Positions 1 through 8,533 of a stretch of 64,000 bases of DNA are shown piece by piece. Numbering within the stretch: the first letter of the stretch is position 1; every line of letters begins with the position of its first letter. Source of the stretch: an uncultured Flavobacteriales bacterium (GTDB lineage: Bacteria > Bacteroidota > Bacteroidia > Flavobacteriales_D > Sanyastnellaceae); the NCBI GenBank assembly GCA_937897625.1, contig CALCNZ010000107.1:1-64000 (forward strand), in the 5' to 3' direction. The translations under genes and the position numbers were made by a program. The notes beneath the pieces were generated by a model. That model made no database searches and was not told the DNA's origin. It was given only the letters and a program-made list of their open reading frames with translations.

Positions 1-13
1 GGATTCAGCGACA

Positions 14-1012
14 TCAGGCCTCCATGCTCTGGACAATCCGCTCACGCGAAAACGACGTCTCGAGCACGCGCCAGCAGAGTTCCTCGAAATCGATGCCGGC
101 GGCCCGTGCCGCCATCGGCACGAGGCTCTTGGCCGTCATGCCGGGAACGGTGTTCACTTCTATCACACACGGCTCTTCGTCGGGAAGTAGGAAGTCTACA
201 CGTATCATTCCTCCGCAATTCAAATCGGTGTAAATACGAGCAGCCAATTCTTGAACCCGCGCGTAATGAAACTCACTGATTGGCGCCGGTGTTATTTCCT
301 GAGCCTTGCCTTCGTACTTCGCGGCATAATCGAAAAATTCACCTTCGCACACCAATTCGGTAATGGGCAACGCCGTTACTTTTCCATTCAATACAATAAC
401 GCCACAGGTTACTTCCCTTCCAGAAATAAACTCTTCAACAATAATGTCTTCGTCTTCATTTCTAGCGCGAGAAATGGCATCCATCACATCACCCATGTTG
501 TTCACACGAGAAGTGCCTATTGAACTTCCGCCACAATTCGGTTTCACGAAACAAGGCAATCCTACTTTCGCAACAACTTCTTCCGCTGTAATAACTTCTT
601 CTTTTCGAACAACAATTGATCGAGCAACGCGATAACCCATTGCGCCTAACGTGCGCGTTGTAGCTTTCTTATTAAAGGTTAAGGCCATGTTCAACACATC
701 GCCCGTGGTGTACTTCATTCCAATCGTATCGAAATATCCTTGCAACAATCCGTTCTCACCAGGCGTTCCGTGAACCATCATGAACACCGCGTCGAACGTG
801 ACCTTTGTTCCTTCAATAACCACAGAAAAATCATTTCTATCGACAGGAATTTCAACTTCATTCACCAACGCATACCAACGCTTTTCTTCCACCACAATCT
901 GCGTGGGCGTATACTTCGTGCGGTCCATGTTTTCCATAACCATCTTCGCACTGCGCATAGAAACAACAGCCTCGCCACTATAACCGCCACATACCACTGC
1001 AATTTTTTTCAT
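14..1012 (-). CDS. ddl: D-alanine--D-alanine ligase
   Basis: Cytoplasmic ATP-grasp enzyme that joins two D-alanines for the peptidoglycan stem peptide. The 332 residues match the usual length. The N-terminus MKKIAVVCGGYSGE is the conserved Ddl opening. The central FVKPNCGGSSIGTS supplies the ATP-grasp lysine and the glycine/serine loop, and EVNTVPGMT near the C-terminus carries the Mg-binding Glu and Asn. The ATG lies 20 bp from the divergent peptidase ORF. A box resembling the -7 promoter element (CATCTTTG, one mismatch to TAnnTTTG) lies just upstream on the minus strand. The 13 bases after the stop hold nothing recognisable. The assignment is secure. Confidence 0.96.
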   Translation of the reverse strand: MKKIAVVCGGYSGEAVVSMRSAKMVMENMDRTKYTPTQIVVEEKRWYALVNEVEIPVDRNDFSVVIEGTKVTFDAVFMMVHGTPGENGLLQGYFDTIGMKYTTGDVLNMALTFNKKATTRTLGAMGYRVARSIVVRKEEVITAEEVVAKVGLPCFVKPNCGGSSIGTSRVNNMGDVMDAISRARNEDEDIIVEEFISGREVTCGVIVLNGKVTALPITELVCEGEFFDYAAKYEGKAQEITPAPISEFHYARVQELAARIYTDLNCGGMIRVDFLLPDEEPCVIEVNTVPGMTAKSLVPMAARAAGIDFEELCWRVLETSFSRERIVQSMEA

Positions 1013-1068
1013 GCGTTTTTGTTTTTACAAAGATGACAATCTCCTTAACTTTCCAAAAATTATTTGTC

Positions 1069-2133
1069 GTGAAAAAATCAATTCTTTTTTCGTTCTTCCT
1101 TGCAGCAACCTCTTTCAGTGTGTCTGCACAACAATTCACCGTTCTAAAAGACAACGCTCACGGTAACATAGAAAACCAATGCAAGACAGGAACTTGCTGG
1201 AGCTTCGCAACGACTTCCTTTATAGAATCTGAAATTATTCGCAAAGGAAACAAAGCCGTTGATCTTTCTGAAATGTACAATGTGCGCATGACCTATCCGA
1301 AGAAAGCCGAGAGCTATGTTCGCTTTCAAGGGAAACAACAATTTGGTCCGGGCGGATTGAGTCACGATGTTCTTTCAATCATTGAAGAATATGGCATTGT
1401 TCCCGAAGATGCGTATTCAGGATTTGTAAACGGAGCAACAACCTATGATCACGAGACACTCGATCTGAAACTAAACGATTTGGTAAACGACGCTGTGAAA
1501 TCGTCACCTAACGGATACCAAGAAAGTGTAGTCGGAATTTTAGACAATGAAATCGGAACAGTTCCTACTGAATTCAAATACAACGGTGCAACCTATACCC
1601 CCGCTTCATTCCGCGATGCCATGAAGATTAATGCGAAAGAATATGTGTGCTTGACTTCATTCACCCACCACCCTTTCTATTCTTCATTCGTGTTGGAAGT
1701 TCCAGACAACTGGTCTAAAAAATCTTATTACAACCTTCCGCTCGACGAGTTTCAACGTGTGGCAGATTTCGCTTTAAGCAAGGGTTATACCGTGGCTTGG
1801 GATGCCGACGTTAGCGAAAAAACATTCGATGCAAGAAAAGGTTTCGCGTTTGTTGAGTCATTTCAAAGCGAGCCTAAAATCGATCAAGCTAAAAGACAAG
1901 CCGCATTCGATAACTACGAGACAACAGACGATCACCTCATGCACATTACAGGAACTGCGAAAGACGACAAGGGCAATTCATATTATTTGGTGAAAAACTC
2001 TTGGGGTGCTGAAGGCCTTCCCAATGGCGGATTCCTTTATGTTTCTGCTCCTTACTTCCGTTACAAAACGGTTTGTATGATCGTACACAAAGACGCGCTT
2101 CCAAAAGAAATTGCTGCGAAATTGGGTATGTAA
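1069..2133 (+). CDS. Secreted C1-family (bleomycin hydrolase-like) cysteine peptidase
   Basis: Papain-superfamily peptidase of the C1B/aminopeptidase C type. The catalytic triad is visible: Gln-Cys in QCKTGTCWSFA near the N-terminus, His in DDHLMHITG, and Asn in YYLVKNSWG near the C-terminus. An N-terminal hydrophobic stretch ending in SVSAQ looks like a signal peptide, so the protein is probably periplasmic or surface exposed, unlike cytosolic bleomycin hydrolase. I chose the GTG at 1069 (reads MKKSILFSFFLA) because it gives a normal signal peptide; an in-frame ATG at 1033 would add 12 residues. The stop abuts the convergent stop of the next gene with no spacer. The physiological substrate is unknown. 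Confidence 0.88.
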   Translation: MKKSILFSFFLAATSFSVSAQQFTVLKDNAHGNIENQCKTGTCWSFATTSFIESEIIRKGNKAVDLSEMYNVRMTYPKKAESYVRFQGKQQFGPGGLSHDVLSIIEEYGIVPEDAYSGFVNGATTYDHETLDLKLNDLVNDAVKSSPNGYQESVVGILDNEIGTVPTEFKYNGATYTPASFRDAMKINAKEYVCLTSFTHHPFYSSFVLEVPDNWSKKSYYNLPLDEFQRVADFALSKGYTVAWDADVSEKTFDARKGFAFVESFQSEPKIDQAKRQAAFDNYETTDDHLMHITGTAKDDKGNSYYLVKNSWGAEGLPNGGFLYVSAPYFRYKTVCMIVHKDALPKEIAAKLGM

Positions 2134-2712
2134 TTATTTCCTTGGACTCAAGGGAATAAGCAATCCTCCGCGAACAATTATCGGACCGTATGGCGAACGA
2201 ACTTCTTCGGTGAAGTCGTACATGATTTGGAAGTAAGAACCTAAACCATGGCCAATGCCTTGGGAAATTCCGCCGCCTGCCAATATTAAAGGAAAGGTCT
2301 CCCTTGAAACGCCTTGACCAGAATACACAGGTGCATTCACTTGGTCTATCTCTGCGCAAGCATACAGTCCGTTGAACAGTCCCAATCGTGCCCAAGCAAT
2401 GCCCGCATAAAATTGCTCTTCACTAAATCGCGATTTGTAATACGTGTAATTGAATCCGACGCCTGCCGAAAGGCGTTCGGTTAGTCTATATCCAACAAGC
2501 GGAGTCAAAGACCCGTAAAACATTCCCGATCCGTTGGAAGAGCTTAATCCTAAACCCAATGAGCCGCCAACTACCGTTCGCTCGCGGTCTGTTAAATCGC
2601 TTAGCTTATCGGCAGGCTTATCCTGAGCCGGAAGCGAGTTCACGTAGTCATCTGGCTGTGCAAAAGCATTCAACCCCAACAACAAAAAACTCCCAAGCAA
2701 TAAGGCTCTCAT
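2134..2712 (-). CDS. Predicted outer-membrane beta-barrel protein
   Basis: A signal peptide (MRALLLGSFLLLGLNAFAQ) precedes about 170 residues of alternating hydrophobic and glycine/aromatic strands such as GGSLGLGLSSSN, PLVGYRL and SAGVGFNYTYYKS. This resembles a small outer-membrane beta-barrel of the kind common in Bacteroidota. No specific family is recognised. The start at 2712 overlaps the stop of the upstream gene in a TAATG arrangement, which argues for translational coupling and against a start 14 residues upstream at 2754. The 3' end abuts the convergent peptidase gene. Barrel class is inferred from composition only. Confidence 0.75.
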   Translation of the reverse strand: MRALLLGSFLLLGLNAFAQPDDYVNSLPAQDKPADKLSDLTDRERTVVGGSLGLGLSSSNGSGMFYGSLTPLVGYRLTERLSAGVGFNYTYYKSRFSEEQFYAGIAWARLGLFNGLYACAEIDQVNAPVYSGQGVSRETFPLILAGGGISQGIGHGLGSYFQIMYDFTEEVRSPYGPIIVRGGLLIPLSPRK

Positions 2713-3782
2713 TAGCGAATAAATGAAACAACCGAAAGGTGCATTCCAGCCCACACTTGAACAAAATAAATTCCGCTTTCAGAAGGCAGCTCGGTTAAGA
2801 CCACTTGATTATTTCCTTGCGGAAACGTTCTGTTCACGACTTCCTTCACCAATCTTCCATTCACATCGAATAAGCGAATATTCACATCCACGGCTTGAGG
2901 TAAATCGAAGCCAACAGTGAATAAGTCTTTTACTTCCGTTGGATATCCGTAAGCTTTAAATTCAGAGGCATTCCCTTCCACAATAAACGATGGATTGAAC
3001 CCTACGAATTTCACCACGTTGTTTCCTGTACATGGAATAGCAAGCGTATCAATTTCTTCTGCATAACAAAGGTCTGCCGCACTCGAAACCCCACCAGTAA
3101 CTGTTACGGTAGATGTTGTAGTGAAGTCGTTTGAAAATTTTGTTATCGCATTTGGAGACCAAGAACTCACGTAATAATTTCCATAAGAATCATGGTCAAC
3201 ACCGTCGCAGTTTCCAATGGTTGTTGTGGTAAGAACCGTTAACATGTAGGTTGAAAGGTCAATGGCTTTAATGGGTGCATTCGCTCCCCAACTTACCATA
3301 ACCAAACGGTTGTTGGCAGCATCGTAAGTCAATCCATTCGGAGTGCTCGTGGTATTCGCAACAACCACAGAACTCGCTGGCGCCGCTAGATCTGCCACAT
3401 TCACTTCATAAATCTTCTTCGCTGAAAAATCAGACACCCACAATTTATCTGTTCCGTTACTTGCCATTCCATTTAAAAATGTAGCACCAGAAATAGCCAA
3501 GCTCATGACTTCAGCTCCGGTTGTTACATCGTAACCTTTTATGGCGCTTCCAACAATAGAAAAAAGAACTCCGTTCATCACTTCCATTCCATAATTGGCC
3601 TTCGCCACACCCAACGTCCCTTGCGGAACAGCGTTGCTGTGCATGCGCACCACGTTGTTTCCATTTCCAACCAAAAAAATCTGATTAGTCGGATCGTATT
3701 CAACGCCTTCAATAGCTGTTAACGATTGGGCATGTGACAAGCCCGCTGATAAGGCGAAAACAAAGAGTAAAACTTTTTTCAT
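2712..3782 (-). CDS. Secreted beta-propeller protein with T9SS type A sorting tail
   Basis: The 356-residue protein starts with a clear signal peptide (MKKVLLFVFALSAGLSHAQ). The body has repeated blades such as GLTYDAANNRLVMVSWG and DGVDHDSYGNYYVSSWS, typical of SMP-30/NHL-like six-bladed propellers. The last 80 or so residues (KAYGYPTEVKDLFTVGF, then DVNGRLVKEVVNR and SGIYFVQVWAG) are a T9SS type A sorting domain, so the mature protein should cross the outer membrane and be surface bound or released. It is translationally coupled to the downstream barrel gene. The ligand or enzymatic role is unknown. Confidence 0.85.
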   Translation of the reverse strand: MKKVLLFVFALSAGLSHAQSLTAIEGVEYDPTNQIFLVGNGNNVVRMHSNAVPQGTLGVAKANYGMEVMNGVLFSIVGSAIKGYDVTTGAEVMSLAISGATFLNGMASNGTDKLWVSDFSAKKIYEVNVADLAAPASSVVVANTTSTPNGLTYDAANNRLVMVSWGANAPIKAIDLSTYMLTVLTTTTIGNCDGVDHDSYGNYYVSSWSPNAITKFSNDFTTTSTVTVTGGVSSAADLCYAEEIDTLAIPCTGNNVVKFVGFNPSFIVEGNASEFKAYGYPTEVKDLFTVGFDLPQAVDVNIRLFDVNGRLVKEVVNRTFPQGNNQVVLTELPSESGIYFVQVWAGMHLSVVSFIR

Positions 3783-3841
3783 GATGAAGAATATATGAAC
3801 GGCAATTTACACAGGTAAATTTATAAACGCGAAAGAAATTC

Positions 3842-3849
3842 TATCTTTG
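3842..3849 (+). promoter_or_regulatory. -7 box of the purK promoter
   Basis: TATCTTTG is an exact match to the Bacteroidota -7 consensus TAnnTTTG. It ends 4 nt before the purK ATG, so transcription probably starts at or next to the start codon. No clear TTTG -33 box is seen at the expected distance. Confidence 0.6.
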
Positions 3850-3853
3850 GAAA

Positions 3854-4996
3854 ATGAACCAAACGGTAGAGCTTTCATCCAAATTAGGGATTTTAGGTGG
3901 TGGACAATTGGGGCGTATGCTCATTCAAGAGGCCATCAATTTCAACATTCACATTTCAGTTTTAGATCCTTCGCCGAACGCGCCCTGCGCGGCTATTGCA
4001 AATTCATTTGTAGTTGGAAATTTCAACGATTACCAAACCGTCCTCGACTTCGGAAAAACAGTGGATGTTCTGACTATTGAAATTGAACACGTGAATATTG
4101 AAGCGCTTGAAGAACTTGAGCGCATGGGGAAAAAAGTATTCCCTAGACCAAGCGCCCTTCGCACCATTCAAGACAAAGGTCTTCAGAAACAATTTTATAA
4201 AGCGAACAACATTCCAACCGCTCCTTTCCACTTAATCGACAACGCAGAAGATGCTTTGCTTTTTATTGAAAAAGGTCCGTTCATGCAAAAGCTTCGCAAA
4301 GGCGGATACGACGGGAAAGGCGTGACACCCTTGCGCACAGAAGCCGAATTCAAATCGGCATTTAATGCACCCAGTGTGCTAGAAGAGTTCGTTCCGTTTG
4401 TCAAAGAATTAGCGGTCATTGTTGCTCGAAATGAAAGCGGAGAACTGGCTACTTTTCCTTTGGTGGAAATGGAATTCAACCCGGAAGCGAATTTGGTGGA
4501 ATTCATTTTCTCTCCAGCCAACGTGAACGTTGAAATTGAAAACAAAGCGAAGAAAATCGCAACCGACATCGCCAACAAACTCGAGCACGTTGGTCTCTTG
4601 GCCATTGAATTATTCCTTACGGAAGACGGAAACGTATTGGTGAATGAAATCGCTCCTCGTCCGCACAACAGCGGTCACCACACCATTGAAGCGTGCTTCG
4701 TTTCGCAATACGGTATGCACCTTCGTGCAATCTTGAACATGCCTTTAGGCAGCACTGGACTTCGCACCCCAGCCGTTATGATTAACCTCTTGGGTGAAAA
4801 AGGATTTGAAGGAAAAGCGCGTTACGAAAACATTGAAGAAGTCCTTCACACCGAAGGAGCTTACATTCATTTGTATGGAAAGGAAGACACCAAGCCCTTC
4901 CGGAAAATGGGACACATTACAGTGTGTAACACGAATCTTGAAGAAGCGAAGGCTGTAGCGCGGAGGTTTTTATCTGAAGTGAAAGTTAAGGCTTAG
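3854..4996 (+). CDS. purK: 5-(carboxyamino)imidazole ribonucleotide synthase
   Basis: ATP-grasp enzyme of purine synthesis that carboxylates AIR to N5-CAIR using ATP and bicarbonate. It has the N-terminal LGILGGGQLGRML nucleotide-binding motif, the central YDGKGV loop, the PFVKELAVIVARN segment and the NEIAPRPHNSGHHTIEAC signature near residue 265. The length of 380 residues is normal. Its usual partner PurE is not in this window. The promoter box sits 4 nt ahead of the ATG. The 3' end faces ispG across a palindromic repeat array. Confidence 0.96.
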   Translation: MNQTVELSSKLGILGGGQLGRMLIQEAINFNIHISVLDPSPNAPCAAIANSFVVGNFNDYQTVLDFGKTVDVLTIEIEHVNIEALEELERMGKKVFPRPSALRTIQDKGLQKQFYKANNIPTAPFHLIDNAEDALLFIEKGPFMQKLRKGGYDGKGVTPLRTEAEFKSAFNAPSVLEEFVPFVKELAVIVARNESGELATFPLVEMEFNPEANLVEFIFSPANVNVEIENKAKKIATDIANKLEHVGLLAIELFLTEDGNVLVNEIAPRPHNSGHHTIEACFVSQYGMHLRAILNMPLGSTGLRTPAVMINLLGEKGFEGKARYENIEEVLHTEGAYIHLYGKEDTKPFRKMGHITVCNTNLEEAKAVARRFLSEVKVKA

Positions 4997-5002
4997 GCGC
5001 AG

Positions 5003-5104
5003 TTGCTTTGCAAGGTTCTTCGAAAGGACGCTTCGCGTAGCCACCTTCCACCGGACCTTCTGAAAGACCTTCCAAAGGACCTTGCGAAGCATCTACGCTC
5101 CGCG
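5003..5104. repeat. 12-bp mini-palindrome array between purK and ispG
   Basis: About eight degenerate 12-bp units fill the whole space between the convergent purK and ispG stops. Examples are GGTTCTTCGAAA, GGACCTTCTGAA and GGACCTTGCGAA. Many units are small inverted repeats of the form CTT-NNN-AAG. A segment around 5026-5045 is the inverse complement, with one mismatch, of 15563-15582 in another array. The track can be read as an ORF on the plus strand but codes only for low-complexity tetrapeptide repeats, so I treat it as non-coding. No other T-rich terminator is present at this junction. Confidence 0.8.
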
Positions 5105-7018
5105 TCAGGCTTCCACCCAATCACCGTATTCTTTAATCAACGAAATAAGCTCATCAACAGCTTGTGCTTCGTCAATGTTCTTCTTCACCACATTCTTTTC
5201 TTTGTATAGTGTAATCTTTCCGACACCGGTTCCAACATAGCCGTAATCGGCATCTGCCATCTCGCCAGGACCGTTCACAATACATCCCATAATTCCAATC
5301 TTCACCCCCTTCAAATGTGAAGTGCGCGAACGAATCTTCGCTGTGGTTTCTTGAAGATCGAACAACGTTCTTCCGCAACTCGGACAAGAAATATATTCCG
5401 TTCTTGAAATGCGTGTGCGCGTGGCCTGAAGAATTCCGAACGCAATCGCATTCGATTTCGCCAATGAAGATTGAGCGTTTGAAATAAGTACACCGTCTCC
5501 CAATCCGTCTAACAACAAGGCTCCCACATCGGTTGAAGAGTAAAGCGTATAAGCTTCCTCTTCGATGGTGTAGGTTGAAGAAAGAACAACCGGAGTAGTC
5601 ACACCGTGATTCATCAATCGGAAAATCGCTGTTCTTCTGTGTTGAACGGCGTACTCATGCGAAGACTTCAACAACAACACAACCGTTGAATCGGCTTTCA
5701 ACACAGCCAAAAATTCTTCAGTTAAATCTTCCAATTCTACTTCAACAAAATTCAACTCGCCCGAACGTTCATTCGGCTGGGTGTATTCGCTCGAAGATAA
5801 AACCGGATAATGGCGGTCTCTATTTTTATGTTGAAGCCAAGTTGCGTGCTCCATAGCTACACCAAGGGTTCCAGGAATTTCGAAATTTACCGTGTTCTTT
5901 CCAACAAACAAATAATCGCACGCTGAATCGGACAAATTCCACTTGTCCATATCAACAGAATACGCATAACCAACAGCGAAAAGAGATGCAGCAGTTATCG
6001 ATTCACGGTTAGAATAATCCGCGAAAACACGAGGTACATTCTTCCCTCCGATATTTAAAACTTCGTGCGTGTGTCTTCGTGAATACGAGAAGAAATCAAT
6101 CGGAATTTCTTCCGCAGGAATGTGTAATCCAAGTGTTCGATTCGCGTAACGATCGACCAACAATTTCGCTACTGGCATTTCCGCTTCAGGCGCTTCCGTT
6201 AATGAAACACGAACGGTATCGCCAATGCCGTCTTCCAACAATGTTCCTATTCCAATCGCCGATTTAATTCTTCCATCTTCACCGTCACCCGCTTCTGTAA
6301 CGCCCAAATGCAAAGGGAAAACTTCGCCTGCTTCCAACAGCGTTTGAACCAACAAACGATAGGCTTGCACCATCACTTGCGGATTAGAAGCTTTCATGGA
6401 AATAACCAAATTCTTGTAATCGCAATCGAGACAAATACGAATGAACTCCATGGCAGATTCTACCATGCCCTCAGGGGTATCTCCATATCGACTAAGAATA
6501 CGATCGGAAAGCGAACCGTGGTTCGTTCCAATGCGCATAGCCGTTCCGTGCTCCTTACAAATTTCTACAAGCGGAATGAATCGTTCGCGAATGCGCTTCA
6601 ATTCTGAAGCATACGATTCGTCGGTATAAACAATCTCTTCAAATTTCTTTTTATCGGCGTAATTCCCAGGGTTCACACGAACCTTCTCTACAATGCGCGC
6701 TGCAATTTCTGCAGCGTTCGGGGTGAAGTGAATATCGGCAACCAACGGAGTGTGGTAACCCGCCTTGTGAAGTGCTTCGCGAATGTTGCGAAGATTTTCT
6801 GCTTCGTTTTTACTTGGGGCAGTAATGCGTACCAATTCGCAACCCGCTTCTATCATACGAATACTCTCTGCAACTGTTGCCTCCGTATTCATCGTGTCTG
6901 CAGTAGTCATCGATTGCACACGAATGGGTGCATTTCCTCCCATGGTTAAATCGCCAATGGTTACAGGGCTCGTTTTTATGCGCTTGTACCCAAATAAATC
7001 TTCGCAGAATGGTTTCAT
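5105..7018 (-). CDS. ispG: (E)-4-hydroxy-3-methylbut-2-enyl-diphosphate synthase, long form
   Basis: Iron-sulfur enzyme of the MEP isoprenoid pathway that converts MEcPP to HMBPP. The N-terminal half holds the TIM barrel (APIRVQSMTTADT, VADIHFTPNAA, IGTNHGSLSDRI). The C-terminal [4Fe-4S] domain has CPSCGRTLFDL and GIMGCIVNGPGEMADADYG, giving the three Cys and the Glu ligand. At 637 residues it is far longer than the E. coli enzyme of about 370, because of an inserted central domain (roughly residues 290-510), as is known for Bacteroidota, Chlamydia and plant enzymes. The start overlaps the upstream lipoprotein stop (TAATG). Identity is secure. Confidence 0.97.
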   Translation of the reverse strand: MKPFCEDLFGYKRIKTSPVTIGDLTMGGNAPIRVQSMTTADTMNTEATVAESIRMIEAGCELVRITAPSKNEAENLRNIREALHKAGYHTPLVADIHFTPNAAEIAARIVEKVRVNPGNYADKKKFEEIVYTDESYASELKRIRERFIPLVEICKEHGTAMRIGTNHGSLSDRILSRYGDTPEGMVESAMEFIRICLDCDYKNLVISMKASNPQVMVQAYRLLVQTLLEAGEVFPLHLGVTEAGDGEDGRIKSAIGIGTLLEDGIGDTVRVSLTEAPEAEMPVAKLLVDRYANRTLGLHIPAEEIPIDFFSYSRRHTHEVLNIGGKNVPRVFADYSNRESITAASLFAVGYAYSVDMDKWNLSDSACDYLFVGKNTVNFEIPGTLGVAMEHATWLQHKNRDRHYPVLSSSEYTQPNERSGELNFVEVELEDLTEEFLAVLKADSTVVLLLKSSHEYAVQHRRTAIFRLMNHGVTTPVVLSSTYTIEEEAYTLYSSTDVGALLLDGLGDGVLISNAQSSLAKSNAIAFGILQATRTRISRTEYISCPSCGRTLFDLQETTAKIRSRTSHLKGVKIGIMGCIVNGPGEMADADYGYVGTGVGKITLYKEKNVVKKNIDEAQAVDELISLIKEYGDWVEA

Positions 7019-7386
7019 TACTTAGCCGTCTTACTCATTTCCTCGTTCATTTGAGCCTCCATGGCTTGCGTTAAAGAGTCGGCAGTGTTGTCTATTTGAT
7101 TGAACGAATCTTCCAATTCCTTCGTAAGAATATCAATGTACTTTCCGTCTTTAATGCACTCTTTCGTCTGATCGTTAATATCGCTAGGCTTGTAATCTGC
7201 CGTTGGAAATTTCTCTGTAATCTTCGAAGAAACGCAATCGCAAATTTTCGCAGCATCTTCTTTGGTGTATAAATTCCCGACCGACTTAGCGCATTCCGAT
7301 TTCACTTCCGAACGTTTTTCGTCGTTCCAGCCGCCACATGCAGCTAAGCTTGTTGCAATCACTGCTAAAAAGAATAATTTTTTCAT
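7018..7386 (-). CDS. Small cysteine-containing lipoprotein, unknown function
   Basis: A 122-residue protein with a lipoprotein signal (MKKLFFLAVIATSLAAC, lipobox LAAC). The mature part has four further Cys, in SECAKS, ICDCVSS and TKECIKD, a spacing that suggests two disulfides in the periplasm, and an acidic C-terminal helix. I do not recognise a characterised family. It overlaps the ispG start by one base, so the two are cotranscribed and probably coupled, although a functional link to isoprenoid synthesis is not apparent. Confidence 0.8.
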   Translation of the reverse strand: MKKLFFLAVIATSLAACGGWNDEKRSEVKSECAKSVGNLYTKEDAAKICDCVSSKITEKFPTADYKPSDINDQTKECIKDGKYIDILTKELEDSFNQIDNTADSLTQAMEAQMNEEMSKTAK

Positions 7387-7419
7387 GTTGAAATATTTAG
7401 TTTAAAAGTTCAATTCTAT

Positions 7420-8487
7420 TTATTTTTTGAAAACACGTTCATCTACCAATTTGTTCTTGTTCGCCAATTGTCCGCATGCCGCATCAATATCTTTTCCTCT
7501 TGAACGACGCACATTTACAATCATGTTTTTGCTTTCTAAAAATTTCGCGAAAGCATCTACACGCTCCGGGCTGGCCTGTTGAAACTCTCCGTCGTCGATC
7601 GGATTGTATTCAATAATATTTATTTTAACTGGAAGTTGTTTTGAAAATTCAGCCAATTCCTTTGCGTCTTGAATGGTATCATTGAAGTCTTTGAAAATAA
7701 TGTATTCGAACGTAATACGAGTTCCTGTTGCTTCATGAAAATACTTTAAGGCTTCGGATAAGGCAGCTAAATTATTCGACTCGTTAATGTCCATAATCCT
7801 GCTGCGTTTCTCGTCGTTCGCTGCATGCAGCGAAAGCGCTAGGTTAAATTTAACCTTGTCGTCGCCAAGCTTTTTGATCATCTTGGCAATTCCCGCGGTA
7901 CTCACGGTAATGCGCTGTGGCGACATTCCGAGTCCTTCCGGACTGGTGATCCATTGAATGGATCGCATCATATTGTTGTAGTTGAGCAACGGCTCTCCCA
8001 TGCCCATGTAAACAATATTGGTAAGCGGAGTCTTGTATCGCGTAAGCGCTTCGTTGCGCAAGTAATTCACCTGATCGAAAATTTCTCCGCCTGTTAAGTT
8101 GCGCAACATTTTCAATCTACCCGTAGCGCAAAACTTACAAGCCAAACTGCAACCAACCTGAGACGAAATACAAGCGGTCATGCGCTTGGTTGAAGGAATT
8201 AAAACCCCTTCCACCACCTTATCTCCGTCTACTTTAAAGGCACATTTTATGGTCTTATCTGCACTTATTTGTTGTTCGTGCAAAACGGCTTTCGATAAGT
8301 AATACTTCCCATCGAGCACCTCGCGTAAATCCTTGGGCAAATTCTGCATGTCTGAAATACTCGCGGCACCACGCTGCCACATCCATTCGCGAATCTGCTT
8401 GGCACGAAACGAAGGTGCCCCAAGTGTTTTCAACTCGGACATTAGTTCTTCCGAACTCAATTCTCGCAAATCCTTTTTTGTATTCAT
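7420..8487 (-). CDS. rlmN: Dual-specificity rRNA/tRNA adenine C2-methyltransferase RlmN
   Basis: Radical SAM enzyme that methylates A2503 of 23S rRNA and A37 of some tRNAs. CSLACKFCATGR is the CxxxCxxC cluster motif, GMGEPLLNYNN is the conserved SAM-region motif, and AACGQL near the C-terminus contains the second catalytic Cys. I start at 8487 (MNTKKDLREL), giving 355 residues, rather than at 8547. The longer form would overlap the divergent gene and has no conserved sequence. A TATCTTTG box lies just upstream of 8487, which supports the choice. Confidence 0.95.
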   Translation of the reverse strand: MNTKKDLRELSSEELMSELKTLGAPSFRAKQIREWMWQRGAASISDMQNLPKDLREVLDGKYYLSKAVLHEQQISADKTIKCAFKVDGDKVVEGVLIPSTKRMTACISSQVGCSLACKFCATGRLKMLRNLTGGEIFDQVNYLRNEALTRYKTPLTNIVYMGMGEPLLNYNNMMRSIQWITSPEGLGMSPQRITVSTAGIAKMIKKLGDDKVKFNLALSLHAANDEKRSRIMDINESNNLAALSEALKYFHEATGTRITFEYIIFKDFNDTIQDAKELAEFSKQLPVKINIIEYNPIDDGEFQQASPERVDAFAKFLESKNMIVNVRRSRGKDIDAACGQLANKNKLVDERVFKK

Positions 8488-8493
8488 GCCGTG

Positions 8494-8501
8494 CAAAGAT
8501 A
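8494..8501 (-). promoter_or_regulatory. -7 box of the rlmN promoter
   Basis: TATCTTTG on the minus strand, an exact TAnnTTTG match, ends 6 nt before the rlmN ATG chosen at 8487. A TACATTTG on the opposite strand at 8509-8516 may serve the divergent gene at 8534, so the divergent promoters would be packed within about 25 bp. Confidence 0.55.
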
Positions 8502-8533
8502 GATAGCTTACATTTGAATCACATTCTCTTTTC

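Noticed and set aside
5003..5209. An ORF on the plus strand that reads through the purK-ispG repeat array
   Set aside because: It is made of repeat-encoded tetrapeptides and runs on into the antisense of ispG. Its likeness to an ORF at 15510-15704 comes from the shared nucleotide repeat, not from protein homology.
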